NCBI RefSeq assembly: GCF_002954615.1
Contig: NZ_MSCJ01000004.1
Location: forward strand, 1-39,192
DNA from: Photobacterium angustum
GTDB taxonomy: Bacteria; Pseudomonadota; Gammaproteobacteria; Enterobacterales; Vibrionaceae
DNA: 39,192 nt
Direction of reading: 5' to 3'
A program made the translations under genes and the position numbers. Shown in pieces: positions 22,557-31,636 of this stretch. The first letter of the stretch is position 1. Each line of letters begins with the position of its first letter. The notes beneath the pieces were generated by a model. The model searched no databases and was not told the origin of the DNA. It saw nothing but the letters and a program-made list of their open reading frames with translations.

Positions 22557-22967
22557 ATGTACAACGACATCATTATTACTAACTTCACTGCCCCTACCTG
22601 CAGCGGTGAATTGACGTCACCAGATGTCACTTTCATGGTCGGCAATTCAGTGTGCGGCGATAGAATTGAAATAGCGTTAAACACTAAGAATCAAAGTATT
22701 ACCGAAGCTAAATTCCAGGCATGGGGGTGCGCGACGTCAGTCGCCACCGCCAACATCTTTTGTAACGCGATTACCGAAAAGTCAGCGAGCCAAATACAGC
22801 AATGGCCTGTTTCTGATATGGCACCTTTACTTGGAGATCTTGAGCCTTCCCAACAACATTGTGTGGCTATCTTGGAAGGACTCTTTGAGGAGCTGGCAAA
22901 GAGCATCAACAGCACTAACGGTGAAATGACTTTTAATGTGGAGGCTAAGCATGTTTCAGCAACCTAG
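22557..22967 (+). CDS. IscU/NifU-like scaffold protein
   Basis: The 136-aa protein carries the three Cys of IscU/NifU-N scaffolds: NSVCGDRIEI (about 33), WGCATSVATANIFCNAI (about 57) and SQQHCVAIL (about 102). These proteins accept persulfide sulfur from a cysteine desulfurase and assemble Fe-S clusters. Overall similarity to housekeeping IscU looks low, and the first motif lacks the usual Asp spacing. It overlaps the desulfurase gene by 17 bases, so the two form a dedicated sulfur-handling pair inside a lipid operon. RBS GAGGATT precedes the ATG. Confidence 0.85.
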   Translation: MYNDIIITNFTAPTCSGELTSPDVTFMVGNSVCGDRIEIALNTKNQSITEAKFQAWGCATSVATANIFCNAITEKSASQIQQWPVSDMAPLLGDLEPSQQHCVAILEGLFEELAKSINSTNGEMTFNVEAKHVSAT

Positions 22968-24150
22968 CGGCCAACTGTACCGCAAATACTTTGACTACAA
23001 TGCCACCACACCAATGTCTGAAGAAACAGTGTCGGTGATTCAGTCGATACTGCCACTGTTTGCTAACCCTTCAAGCAACACGTTACTGGCCAAAAAAAGC
23101 AAGCATATTCTTGCTACCGCTCGCCAAAATATGGCGGATTTGCTATCAGTGCAACCTGAACAGATCTTTTTTACATCAGGAGGCTCTGAGTCAAACAACT
23201 GGGCGATAAAAAGCATCCTGTTGCCGCATATTAAGCAACCTGGACATGTCATCACAACAGCCATAGAGCACCCTTCCGTGCTTGCAACCATTGGCTACTT
23301 TCAGAAACAGTACGGATTTAGTGTGACTTATTTGGCACCAGATCATACTGGATCAATTTGTCCTAAACAGCTTGAAGCCGCGATTTGTCCGGACACTCAA
23401 TTAATCAGCATTATGTCGGCAAATAATGAAACTGGTCGTTTGCAACCCATTGAATCTATTGCCCACATTGCGCGCAAGCGAAATATCCCTTTTCACGTCG
23501 ACGCCGTTCAGCAGGTGGGGAAGAAGCCAATAAACTGTCATTTGATTGATATGGACTTCGCTTCTGTTTCTGCTCATAAGTTTTATGGACCAAAAGGGAT
23601 TGGTTGCTTGTACATCAAAGAGCCCAAGCATTTCTCGCCGCTCATTCACGGTGGCGGCCAAGAGCAGGGACTTCGCTCTGGCACTGAGAACCTCATTGCG
23701 CTCTCTGGACTCGCTGCGGCGGCGAAGCAAGCATGCGTTCACCTGACCGACTGGCATGAGCAAGCACTTCAACACAAAACCTTGTTATTAGATTTACTTG
23801 AGCAATCTTGGCTTCCAGTTACCTTCAATGGCGCGACAGATCCTCAGCTCGCGCTGACAAACTGCATCAACCTCGCTATTGAAGGATTAAGGGGAGAGGC
23901 GCTGGCACTTAGGCTTGAGCTCAACCATGGAATTCAAGTATCTATCGGCTCTGCTTGCAGTAACAACAAACAGAAACAACTATCACATGTACTGAGTGCT
24001 ATGCAGGTTCCAGAGCACATAATCCAAAGTGCCATACGTATCAGCTTTGGTCAGTTTACACAGGAGGAAGATATTCGGGCGTTAGTTTCTGCGCTGGAAA
24101 TTGAAGCTGACGCATTGTTTAACATTGGAGGTCAGGTCGCCAATGGGTAA
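22951..24150 (+). CDS. IscS/NifS-like cysteine desulfurase
   Basis: The 399-aa PLP enzyme is full length. KYFDYNATTPMSEE opens as in NifS/IscS, TSGGSESNNWAIK and SANNETGRLQPI are core motifs, HVDAVQQVGK has the PLP-ring residues, and SVSAHKFYGPKGIG supplies the Schiff-base Lys. SIGSACSNNK carries the catalytic Cys in a longer IscS-type loop. It should take sulfur from cysteine as persulfide and pass it to the adjacent IscU-like protein. I chose the ATG at 22951 behind GTGGAGG; an ATG five codons earlier is less well placed. The C-terminus overlaps the next gene by eight bases. Confidence 0.92.
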   Translation: MFQQPSGQLYRKYFDYNATTPMSEETVSVIQSILPLFANPSSNTLLAKKSKHILATARQNMADLLSVQPEQIFFTSGGSESNNWAIKSILLPHIKQPGHVITTAIEHPSVLATIGYFQKQYGFSVTYLAPDHTGSICPKQLEAAICPDTQLISIMSANNETGRLQPIESIAHIARKRNIPFHVDAVQQVGKKPINCHLIDMDFASVSAHKFYGPKGIGCLYIKEPKHFSPLIHGGGQEQGLRSGTENLIALSGLAAAAKQACVHLTDWHEQALQHKTLLLDLLEQSWLPVTFNGATDPQLALTNCINLAIEGLRGEALALRLELNHGIQVSIGSACSNNKQKQLSHVLSAMQVPEHIIQSAIRISFGQFTQEEDIRALVSALEIEADALFNIGGQVANG

Positions 24151-25870
24151 CGCTAACTATTCACTTACTTTAGAAGATAACTTCTTAACGCATTTTTTCT
24201 TCTACGCGGCTCGGTATCCACAACGAGAGGCATGTATATTCCAACCTCGCGGCCCAGAAACTGCGATCACTTTGAGCTATGAAGCGTTAAATCATAAAGT
24301 CATCGAAAAAGCGAAATTTCTTGTTGAGCAAGGCTTAACTAACAAACCCGTTGGATTGCTATTTCCAACTGGCATAGAGTTTGTGGTGGACTTTCTCGCA
24401 TGCCTAGCTGCGGGTGTGCATGCGGTGCCAATGAATGTCACTAAGAACAGCAAGCAGCTTGAGCGTACGCTTGCGATTCTCTCCGATACCGGCGTCAACA
24501 CTGTCCTTACCACATCAGACACGAAGATCTTAGTTGGTAGCTTACTTGAGGATCTGGGTGAGTTTCGTTGGATCGACGCCTGCGGCAGTGTATCAGTGAC
24601 AACAACGCTGCCTACCATCGGCCTTGATGACATTGCATTTATTCAATATACCTCGGGATCCACTAGTGCTCCTAAAGGCGTCATCGTTAGCCATCGTAAT
24701 GTGGTCGATAATCAACGGGCAATACAAACAGCTTGTGGCCATAAACAAGGTTTGATCGCTGGCGGGTGGTTACCTCAATTTCATGACATGGGACTTATTG
24801 GGCACATGTTGCAACCCCTTTTCTTAGGGGGAACATATGTGTTTATGCCACCGCTAAATTTTATTCAGCGACCAATTCGTTGGCTGCAATTAATTGACCG
24901 CTATCGGATCCACAGCTCTGCCGCCCCTAATTTTGGCTATGAACACTGCACCAAGTTAATAAAGCCAAGCGCATCTCTTGAACAATTGGATTTAAGCTGC
25001 TGGCAAGTAGCACTCAATGGCTCAGAGCCAATTAAAGCCGCCACAATGAAAGACTTCGCGACTCAATTTGCAGCGCAAGGCTTTAGTGAAAAAGCATTTT
25101 TCCCTTGCTATGGAATGGCTGAAACAACGTTGTTTGTCAGCGGAGGTCCTAAACACGGCGGTATGCAAAGCCTTCAGCTCGATCGCAACGCACTTGCCAA
25201 AGGCAAGGTGTCAACTAGCCAGCCTTCATCGACCAACGCAGACTCGCTCAACGTGGTTAACTGTGGTGAGCTTAGTGAACATTTTCAGTGCGCTATCGTC
25301 GACCCAGACAAACTAACCCGATGTGCAGACAATATCGTCGGCGAAATTTGGCTACGCAGTGCATCTGTATCACAAGGCTACCTTAAGCAGCCACAAACCA
25401 ACTCACTCATTTTTGAAGCCGCAATAAAAGGAGAAGGTGACCAATACTTCCTCCGTACCGGTGATCTTGGTTTTGTCCGTGATGGCTGTCTATTTGTCAC
25501 TGGCCGATTAAAAGAGCTCATTATCTTGCGAGGCAAGAACATTTACCCCTATGACCTGGAGCATATTTGTAACGGTTACTCACACGCAGCAGGGGGGAAT
25601 GGCGCATCAGTGTTCACGGTTAGTGACAACAATACGGTCAAACTGGCCGCTGCAGTGGAGATCAAAAAGCGTGCACTAAAAGAGCAATGCCATGATGCCA
25701 TGCGCCGCGATCTGACACAAAGGCTAGCAGAAGGCGCGGGTATCACTCTTGACTATCTACTATTGCTACCACCTGGAAGCTTACCAAAAACCACCAGTGG
25801 AAAAATTCGTCGCGGCGAATGCCAACACTTATTAAACACAGCTCCACTTCAAGGCGAATTCAGTCATTAA
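24143..25870 (+). CDS. Fatty acyl-AMP ligase (FAAL-type)
   Basis: The 575-aa adenylate-forming enzyme has FAAL features: YTSGSTSAPKGVIVSHRNV (P-loop, about 172-190), WLPQFHDMGLIGHML, CYGMAETTLFVSGG, TGDLGF, GRLKELIILRGKNIYPYDLE and the catalytic-Lys region PKTTSGKIRRGE at the C-terminus. FAALs make acyl-AMP and load the acyl chain on an acyl carrier protein instead of CoA; the ACP follows 31 bases downstream. The start is the ATG behind GGAGGTC, eight bases inside the desulfurase gene. With the LuxE-like enzyme, the operon has two distinct fatty-acid activating enzymes. Confidence 0.93.
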   Translation: MGNANYSLTLEDNFLTHFFFYAARYPQREACIFQPRGPETAITLSYEALNHKVIEKAKFLVEQGLTNKPVGLLFPTGIEFVVDFLACLAAGVHAVPMNVTKNSKQLERTLAILSDTGVNTVLTTSDTKILVGSLLEDLGEFRWIDACGSVSVTTTLPTIGLDDIAFIQYTSGSTSAPKGVIVSHRNVVDNQRAIQTACGHKQGLIAGGWLPQFHDMGLIGHMLQPLFLGGTYVFMPPLNFIQRPIRWLQLIDRYRIHSSAAPNFGYEHCTKLIKPSASLEQLDLSCWQVALNGSEPIKAATMKDFATQFAAQGFSEKAFFPCYGMAETTLFVSGGPKHGGMQSLQLDRNALAKGKVSTSQPSSTNADSLNVVNCGELSEHFQCAIVDPDKLTRCADNIVGEIWLRSASVSQGYLKQPQTNSLIFEAAIKGEGDQYFLRTGDLGFVRDGCLFVTGRLKELIILRGKNIYPYDLEHICNGYSHAAGGNGASVFTVSDNNTVKLAAAVEIKKRALKEQCHDAMRRDLTQRLAEGAGITLDYLLLLPPGSLPKTTSGKIRRGECQHLLNTAPLQGEFSH

Positions 25871-25901
25871 CAGCTCTAGAACAGTGATGAAAGGAAGCAC
25901 A

Positions 25902-26159
25902 ATGAACAAAGCAGAAATTATCAACGAGTTATGTCAGTACCTTGAAACAGAAGTAGAAGATTTTTGCCGAGAAACGCATCTAGACACTTCATTCTCTCGG
26001 TTGGGTTTGGACTCAATGGGGCACGTCCAGCTAAGCGCGATACTCGAAAAACATACTGGGCAAGAGATCGACCCTACGCTTGGCTTTGACTATCCAACCA
26101 TCAACTCACTGATCAACCATCTTTTCAGCACAGCCGAGGAGCCAGCCAATGCGTTATGA
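25902..26159 (+). CDS. Acyl carrier protein
   Basis: The 85-aa protein is a free-standing carrier. RLGLDSMGHVQLSAILEKHTG holds the phosphopantetheine Ser (about residue 38) followed by helix 2, described here at residues about 33-53, and FDYPTINSLINHL is helix 4. AAGGAAGC precedes the ATG. It is the probable acceptor of the FAAL-activated acyl chain. The end overlaps the monooxygenase gene by 11 bases. No phosphopantetheinyl transferase is on the plasmid, so a host enzyme must activate it. Confidence 0.93.
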   Translation: MNKAEIINELCQYLETEVEDFCRETHLDTSFSRLGLDSMGHVQLSAILEKHTGQEIDPTLGFDYPTINSLINHLFSTAEEPANAL

Positions 26160-27213
26160 CTCCGTAATTATCGGCGCTGGACAAAGCGGCTTATACGCAG
26201 CGAAAGCACTGGCAGAAAAAAACAAACATTATCTTGTGTTAGAACGTGATGAGGTTGGCCAGCAGTGGCAGCAACGTTTAAACGGAATGCAGCTATTCAC
26301 TTCTCGACGGTTTTGCGCATTACCTGGGTTCGTTTTCCCTGGCGACCCTCAAGGGTACCCGACGACTGAAGAAGTCGCAGCCTATTTAAAAAACTATGCG
26401 CGTATGTTCAAACTCAATATCCAACCGCGTACTCGGGTCGTTTCCGTCATTCAAGAGAAGGGGGGATTTATCATTACCACGGACACGGGTGCACGCATTG
26501 AGACAAAGACCATCATCAACGCCACGGGCTCAAATCAACAAGTCAATATCCCTAGCCTTAGCGAAGGATTATCTAATCAAGTCCAGCAATTCACCGCTGA
26601 CGTGATCAACCTGGGTTCCATTAAAGATGGTTGGCGAGTCGCCATTATTGGTGATGGTGCAAGTGGCAGACAAATTGCCGCTCAGCTCGCATCGCGTTGC
26701 AGCGTCAGCTTAGCTTGCGGCCAACGTCGCAGCCTGCCGCCAAATCGAGTATTAGGCAAAGATATTTTCTGGTGGCTTTCAAAGCTTGGGATCATATTTG
26801 CTGGTAATGGCACTTTAGTGAGCAAAGTCCTTAAAAAGCGTAACCCCCTGCCCCTTGGGAACTACACCAATAACAAATTAAAAAAAGTGGGCGTTACTAT
26901 CTGCCAGCGCCTCACTGAATGCCAAGAGACGACTCTACAGTTTGCAAACGGCCATCAACAACAAGTCGATGCCGTGATTTGGGCAACAGGGTATCAGGAT
27001 GACGCCAGCTGGTTACACATCGAAGGTTGTCACGATGAAAATGGCTTTATACAGCAAAATGGTCAATCACCCACCGAAGGATTATTTGTGATTGGTCGAA
27101 AATGGTTAAGCTGCCGCGCGTCTGAACTCATCATGGGGGTAGAGCGAGACGTCGACCATGTGATGACACTCGTTGAAAGACAGTTATTGAAAAATCAGGA
27201 GGTAGAATCATGA
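26149..27213 (+). CDS. Flavin-dependent monooxygenase-like oxidoreductase
   Basis: The 354-aa protein has two dinucleotide-binding motifs: VIIGAGQSGLYAA at the N-terminus for FAD and VAIIGDGASGRQIAAQL at about 163-179 for NAD(P)H. NATG and WATGYQDD are the usual FMO/CzcO family signatures. It probably oxygenates a heteroatom or reduces/oxidises a lipid-bound group; the exact reaction cannot be told. Placed after the ACP and before the exporter, it would act on the ACP-bound or released chain. It overlaps the transporter gene by four bases. Confidence 0.88.
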   Translation: MRYDSVIIGAGQSGLYAAKALAEKNKHYLVLERDEVGQQWQQRLNGMQLFTSRRFCALPGFVFPGDPQGYPTTEEVAAYLKNYARMFKLNIQPRTRVVSVIQEKGGFIITTDTGARIETKTIINATGSNQQVNIPSLSEGLSNQVQQFTADVINLGSIKDGWRVAIIGDGASGRQIAAQLASRCSVSLACGQRRSLPPNRVLGKDIFWWLSKLGIIFAGNGTLVSKVLKKRNPLPLGNYTNNKLKKVGVTICQRLTECQETTLQFANGHQQQVDAVIWATGYQDDASWLHIEGCHDENGFIQQNGQSPTEGLFVIGRKWLSCRASELIMGVERDVDHVMTLVERQLLKNQEVES

Positions 27214-29555
27214 GCTTTCTGATATCCAAATTGTTCGATAATACATGGGCTAGAGTGCTGTGTGTTGCCAGTCTTGTTCTTGTTATTGTTTCAGGAGCTG
27301 GGCTCACTAAATTAGGTTTGGCGACCGATTACAAAATTTTCTTTGACGAAGACAGTACTGATTTGGCCGTACTGGAAAAAATGGAAGAAGAGTACAGTGC
27401 TTCTGACAATATTTACGTCATGCTCAAAGCCCCAACCAGCGTCTACACACCTGAATCACTTTCGTTGTTGCATCAACTTACCGAACAGCTGTGGACGTTG
27501 CCTTATGTGTCTCGAGTCGATTCACTCACCAACTACCCTTATAGCCGCGCTGAAGATGACGATATTGTCATTGATAACTTCATTTATGAAGCTGAGCAAA
27601 TCACGCCAATGTTCGCCGAATGGTTGGCCAAAACAGCGCCCAATGAGCGCGATCTCTGGGGGGCACTCATTAACGCCAACCCACAATATGCGGGCACCAA
27701 CATCACCGTTCAGTTACCCGGCATCGCTCCTCAACAAGAAATCTTAGAAGTGAGTAACGCCGTCGACTCGCTGGTTAATTCGCTTCGCCAATCACACCCA
27801 AATCATCAGTTCTTTACGACAGGCATCGTCTCGATGAACAGTGCCTTCATCAAAGCGGCAAAAAAGGACTTCATTACTCTCATTCCACTAATGATGGTCA
27901 TCATTCTCGCGATGTCTGCCGTTATTCTGGGATCATTTAAAGCATCACTGTCTATTCTCGCGCTTATGTTGCTCACTTTTATTGGCGCTTTAGGGGCGGC
28001 TGGTTGGAGTGGCATTCAGCTGTCGGCACCATCGATTACAGCACCGATCATTATGTTTACCGTCATTGTCGCCTCTGCTATTCACATCATTAATGCCGTT
28101 AAACGTGGCATTATAATTGGCGAAACCCAGCGACAAGCGGTTATCTCTGCATATCAAACTCATGGAAAGCCCATAATCGTCAGCCATGTCACAACGATTG
28201 CTGGCTTTCTTGCAATGAACTTTAGTGACTCTCCTCCATTTCGAGATCTCGGTAATATCGTTGCGCTAGGCGTCGCTTTTTCACTGCTACTGTGTTTCAC
28301 GGTACTACCAAGTATTTTGATGCGACTGAGTATCAACAGTCGTTCCGGTAGCGTTACAGGGATTATGAAGACGGTTACTGGATTGGCACATTGGGTCATT
28401 GCTCATCAAGTTAGTGTTCGTCGCTGGATGGTACCTAGCGCGCTACTTTTAGCCATGACAAGTTTCCTCAATCAACCCAACGACGATTTGGTTAAATACT
28501 TCAGCAAAGACGTCCCATTTAGGGCTGATACGGAAACCATCGATGAGCAGTTTTCGGCTATCTATAACATTGGTTATGCCTTTAACAGCAATACGCCAAA
28601 TGGGGTGTTCCAGCCTGACTTTCTCACCTTTATTGAGCAATTTGATTCGTGGTTACAACAGCAGCCCGAAGTGCGCGTCACCGACAGCTTATTGTCGAGA
28701 ATTAAAGATCTCAATCAGCTGTTAAATGGAGACAGACCAAGTTACTACACTATCCCAGAAACGGCAGAGCTTGCTGCTCAGTATTTCTTACTGTATGAAA
28801 TGTCTCTGCCTTTTGGGCAAGACATTACCCATCAACTCACTTTTGATAAATCAGCACTCAAGCTGACCGCAAGACTGCACAATATGAGCTCGGTCGAAGT
28901 GATTGCATTTGAGCAGCGAGTGGAAACGTGGCTAAGTAAACACGCTCCCTCGACCATAGACTATCAATACTCAAGTCCTGCTTTGATTTTTGCTCACATT
29001 GGCCAAAGTAACGTAATCAGCTTGTTAGAAGGTGCGTTGCTCGCCTTCATCGTCATCACTATAACCATGACCAGCCTATTTCGCTCTGCCTATATTGGTG
29101 CACTAACCCTTATTCCTAACCTACTACCTATCGGTGCCGCCTTTGGCTGTTGGTATGTGCTCAATGGTCAAATATCGATGGGGCTTGCCGGCGTCACAGC
29201 CATGGCTATCGGGATTATTGTCGATGATACGGTTCACTTTCTGCACCAATATACTCATGGACTCAAACAAGGGCTTACACCAGAGCAATCCATTATCAAC
29301 ACCTTTGAAACCACCATGAGTGCGATTGTCATTAGTTCATTGCTACTCGTCATTGGTTTTATGCTATTGGCGACCTCATCGTTCGAAAAAAATGCACAAA
29401 TGGGGCTACTCACTGGATTAACTATTGTACTCGCATTGCTGTTCGACCTGCTGGTTTTGCCCGCTATCGTCCTCAAATATCTGCGACGTTTGCCTCGCCT
29501 TCGCACTTCTCATTATTCACTACAAACCCCCTCTACCAATAAAGGAGACGTATGA
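27210..29555 (+). CDS. MMPL/RND-family lipid exporter
   Basis: The 781-aa inner-membrane protein repeats the RND half-unit twice: one N-terminal helix, a periplasmic domain (about 45-210), helices, then another periplasmic domain (about 420-600) and helices. MAIGIIVDDTVHFLHQY near 660 and VIVASAIHIINAV near 285 are the paired motifs with membrane-embedded charged residues of MMPL/HpnN-type exporters. It should move a hydrophobic product out of the inner membrane using the proton gradient. It is followed by a LolA-like periplasmic protein and an outer-membrane barrel, so the export line spans the envelope. Confidence 0.92.
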   Translation: MSFLISKLFDNTWARVLCVASLVLVIVSGAGLTKLGLATDYKIFFDEDSTDLAVLEKMEEEYSASDNIYVMLKAPTSVYTPESLSLLHQLTEQLWTLPYVSRVDSLTNYPYSRAEDDDIVIDNFIYEAEQITPMFAEWLAKTAPNERDLWGALINANPQYAGTNITVQLPGIAPQQEILEVSNAVDSLVNSLRQSHPNHQFFTTGIVSMNSAFIKAAKKDFITLIPLMMVIILAMSAVILGSFKASLSILALMLLTFIGALGAAGWSGIQLSAPSITAPIIMFTVIVASAIHIINAVKRGIIIGETQRQAVISAYQTHGKPIIVSHVTTIAGFLAMNFSDSPPFRDLGNIVALGVAFSLLLCFTVLPSILMRLSINSRSGSVTGIMKTVTGLAHWVIAHQVSVRRWMVPSALLLAMTSFLNQPNDDLVKYFSKDVPFRADTETIDEQFSAIYNIGYAFNSNTPNGVFQPDFLTFIEQFDSWLQQQPEVRVTDSLLSRIKDLNQLLNGDRPSYYTIPETAELAAQYFLLYEMSLPFGQDITHQLTFDKSALKLTARLHNMSSVEVIAFEQRVETWLSKHAPSTIDYQYSSPALIFAHIGQSNVISLLEGALLAFIVITITMTSLFRSAYIGALTLIPNLLPIGAAFGCWYVLNGQISMGLAGVTAMAIGIIVDDTVHFLHQYTHGLKQGLTPEQSIINTFETTMSAIVISSLLLVIGFMLLATSSFEKNAQMGLLTGLTIVLALLFDLLVLPAIVLKYLRRLPRLRTSHYSLQTPSTNKGDV

Positions 29556-30382
29556 TGTATCACAGAACCTTGCCTAGCACTCTCTTACTCAGCACTCTCG
29601 CTATCACCAGCTCGCTCTCCTTTGCTAGCAATGATGAAGTTACAGCTCAAAAAGGCAGAGAGATCGCCATTGAGATAGACAAACGAGATCGAGGTTTTTT
29701 TGATAGCTCAGCCGCTGTCGAGATGGTTTTAATCAATAGAAGTGGTGATAAAACCCTCAGAGAGCTGACTTTTAAGCGCCTTGAGAGCCAAGAAAGTGCT
29801 GACAAATCGCTCATCCGATTTGGGTTTCCTGCTGACATCAAGGGGACTGCTCTACTTACCCACCCTAAACTGAATGACTCCGACGATCAGTGGCTATATC
29901 TACCTAGCTTAAATCGAGTAAAGCGCATTTCTTCAAGAAATAAGTCAGGAGCATTTGTTGGCAGCGAATTCTCATTTGAAGATATGACCGATAAAGTTGT
30001 TGATGATTTTACCTACCAGTACATCGATACCAAGCCTTGTATCGATAGCAACCCTTCTTTCGACAAAAATACGCTGTGTGATGTCATTGACCGATTTCCT
30101 GTCGACACACAATCTGGCTATACCAAACAACGCGTTTGGGTTGATCAGCCACATCGTAGAATCGTTCGAATTGATTTTTATGATCGCAAGAAAACGCACT
30201 TAAAAACCATGATGGCCAAAAACTTCTCCCTATTTGCAGACAAATATTGGCGCCCATTAAACGTTGAGATGATAAACCTACAAACCCAACGTAAAACCCA
30301 GCTCAACTATTCCAATATTGAATTTCAACAAGGACTATCCGATAACGAGCTCAGCCGACGTGCCTTAAAGCGGGGGAAGTGA
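29552..30382 (+). CDS. LolA-like periplasmic lipid carrier (COG2834-type)
   Basis: The 276-aa protein has a signal peptide ending SFA before SNDEVTAQ and a LolA/LolB-like fold signature: VEMVLINRSGDKTLRELTFKRLE, IRFGFPADIKGTALLTH, WLYLPSLNRVKRISS, GAFVGSEFSFEDM and IDFYDRKKTHLKTM. Such outer-membrane lipoprotein-sorting-like proteins are often next to MMPL exporters and shuttle hydrophobic cargo through the periplasm. Its mature part has two Cys (PCIDSN, LCDVID), perhaps a disulfide. It overlaps the MMPL gene by four bases (ATGA). Confidence 0.88.
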   Translation: MMYHRTLPSTLLLSTLAITSSLSFASNDEVTAQKGREIAIEIDKRDRGFFDSSAAVEMVLINRSGDKTLRELTFKRLESQESADKSLIRFGFPADIKGTALLTHPKLNDSDDQWLYLPSLNRVKRISSRNKSGAFVGSEFSFEDMTDKVVDDFTYQYIDTKPCIDSNPSFDKNTLCDVIDRFPVDTQSGYTKQRVWVDQPHRRIVRIDFYDRKKTHLKTMMAKNFSLFADKYWRPLNVEMINLQTQRKTQLNYSNIEFQQGLSDNELSRRALKRGK

Positions 30383-30385
30383 TCA

Positions 30386-31567
30386 ATGAAAAAAGCTTGG
30401 TGGAATGGCTTGGCCATGTGGTGTGGTCTGGCTACTCCCGCTATGGGTTCAATTGACTCAGGTTACTATGATCTGTCTATCAACAGTTACTGGTTTGCTG
30501 AGCCGTTGGTTCAACGCTTACCTACGGGCTCACAAAACTCGCTATACCAATTTTCTTACGGCTTCCAAGGGCAAGCCGACTGGCAAGGAGAGGTGAGTGA
30601 GATACCTTGGCGAGTTGAATTATTCGGAAACTGGGATAATCAAGATCCCGATCGTCGATACTGGGACATTCGAGAAGCGCATCTGACCAAGATAATAGAT
30701 AGGTTTGAATTCACTGCAGGGATCGGGCGTGAGTTTTGGGGCGTCTCTGAGTCCATCAATGTTGTCAACGTCATTAACCAAGCAGATCTTGCAGAAAGCT
30801 TCGATGGTAAGACAAAATTAGGGCAACCAATGCTTAAAGCCTTGTACGTTGCTGATAGAGTCGACCTTAGCCTTATCTATATGCCTGTTTTTAGAGAGCG
30901 TCTCTATCCGTTGCGACCCAATGCCGGGCTGAATATCTCCGATGATGCTCGATATGAAGATGGTAAAAAGCAAGGCGGCTGGGCGGCACGTGCTAAGTTC
31001 TATGCCAACAATAGTGAGTGGGCAATAGGTGCCTTTGCTGGCACTCGACGTGTACCGCTTCTCAAGGTTGATCCCAGTACAGGAACACTACTGCCGTATT
31101 ACATCCAAACCAAAAATGTGTTGCTTGATGCTGTCTATGTGGGGGATGTGGTATCGCCAAAGCTTGAGCTAAAAATCGGTAATGAATTAGACAGTCACTT
31201 TGCTGCACTTAATGTGGGTATTGAATATCGTCCTGAGTGGTATTTAGAGAACTTCAATGATCTCACACTGATTAGCGAGTACTTGTACGATTCCCGTGAT
31301 GACACGTTAGAGAACCATGGTCAAAACGATCTATTTTTAGGTATGCGCTCAGAAATCGGAATCGATGGCGAAGTAAAAGCACTGTTTAGCTATGATTTAA
31401 GCTATGCAAGCCAATATCTTGAGCTTAGTTTCCAATATCGCATTAATGACTACGTACGACTAATGAGCAAAGCCACAACCATTCTGAAAGCCTCCATCGA
31501 TGATATTTCTTTGTATCCCTATCGCAATGAGGACTTCCTTCACGCCAGTGTACACGTCGCATTTTAG
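30386..31567 (+). CDS. Outer-membrane beta-barrel protein, DUF1302-like
   Basis: The 393-aa protein has a signal peptide (MKKAWWNGLAMWCGLATPAMG) and then mostly alternating polar/hydrophobic beta strands with aromatic girdles, ending in HVAF with terminal Phe, the outer-membrane assembly signal. The pattern, such as RRYWDIREAHLTKI and EFWGVSESINVVNVINQADL, resembles DUF1302-type proteins found beside RND exporters and LolA-like partners. It probably forms the outer-membrane end of the export line. It begins three bases after the previous stop and is the last gene of the operon. Confidence 0.85.
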   Translation: MKKAWWNGLAMWCGLATPAMGSIDSGYYDLSINSYWFAEPLVQRLPTGSQNSLYQFSYGFQGQADWQGEVSEIPWRVELFGNWDNQDPDRRYWDIREAHLTKIIDRFEFTAGIGREFWGVSESINVVNVINQADLAESFDGKTKLGQPMLKALYVADRVDLSLIYMPVFRERLYPLRPNAGLNISDDARYEDGKKQGGWAARAKFYANNSEWAIGAFAGTRRVPLLKVDPSTGTLLPYYIQTKNVLLDAVYVGDVVSPKLELKIGNELDSHFAALNVGIEYRPEWYLENFNDLTLISEYLYDSRDDTLENHGQNDLFLGMRSEIGIDGEVKALFSYDLSYASQYLELSFQYRINDYVRLMSKATTILKASIDDISLYPYRNEDFLHASVHVAF

Positions 31568-31636
31568 GGGGAAGAGATAGTAACAACACTATACAAGTTC
31601 ATGTAGACGGAATGAATACCACTGAACCTATTCACT

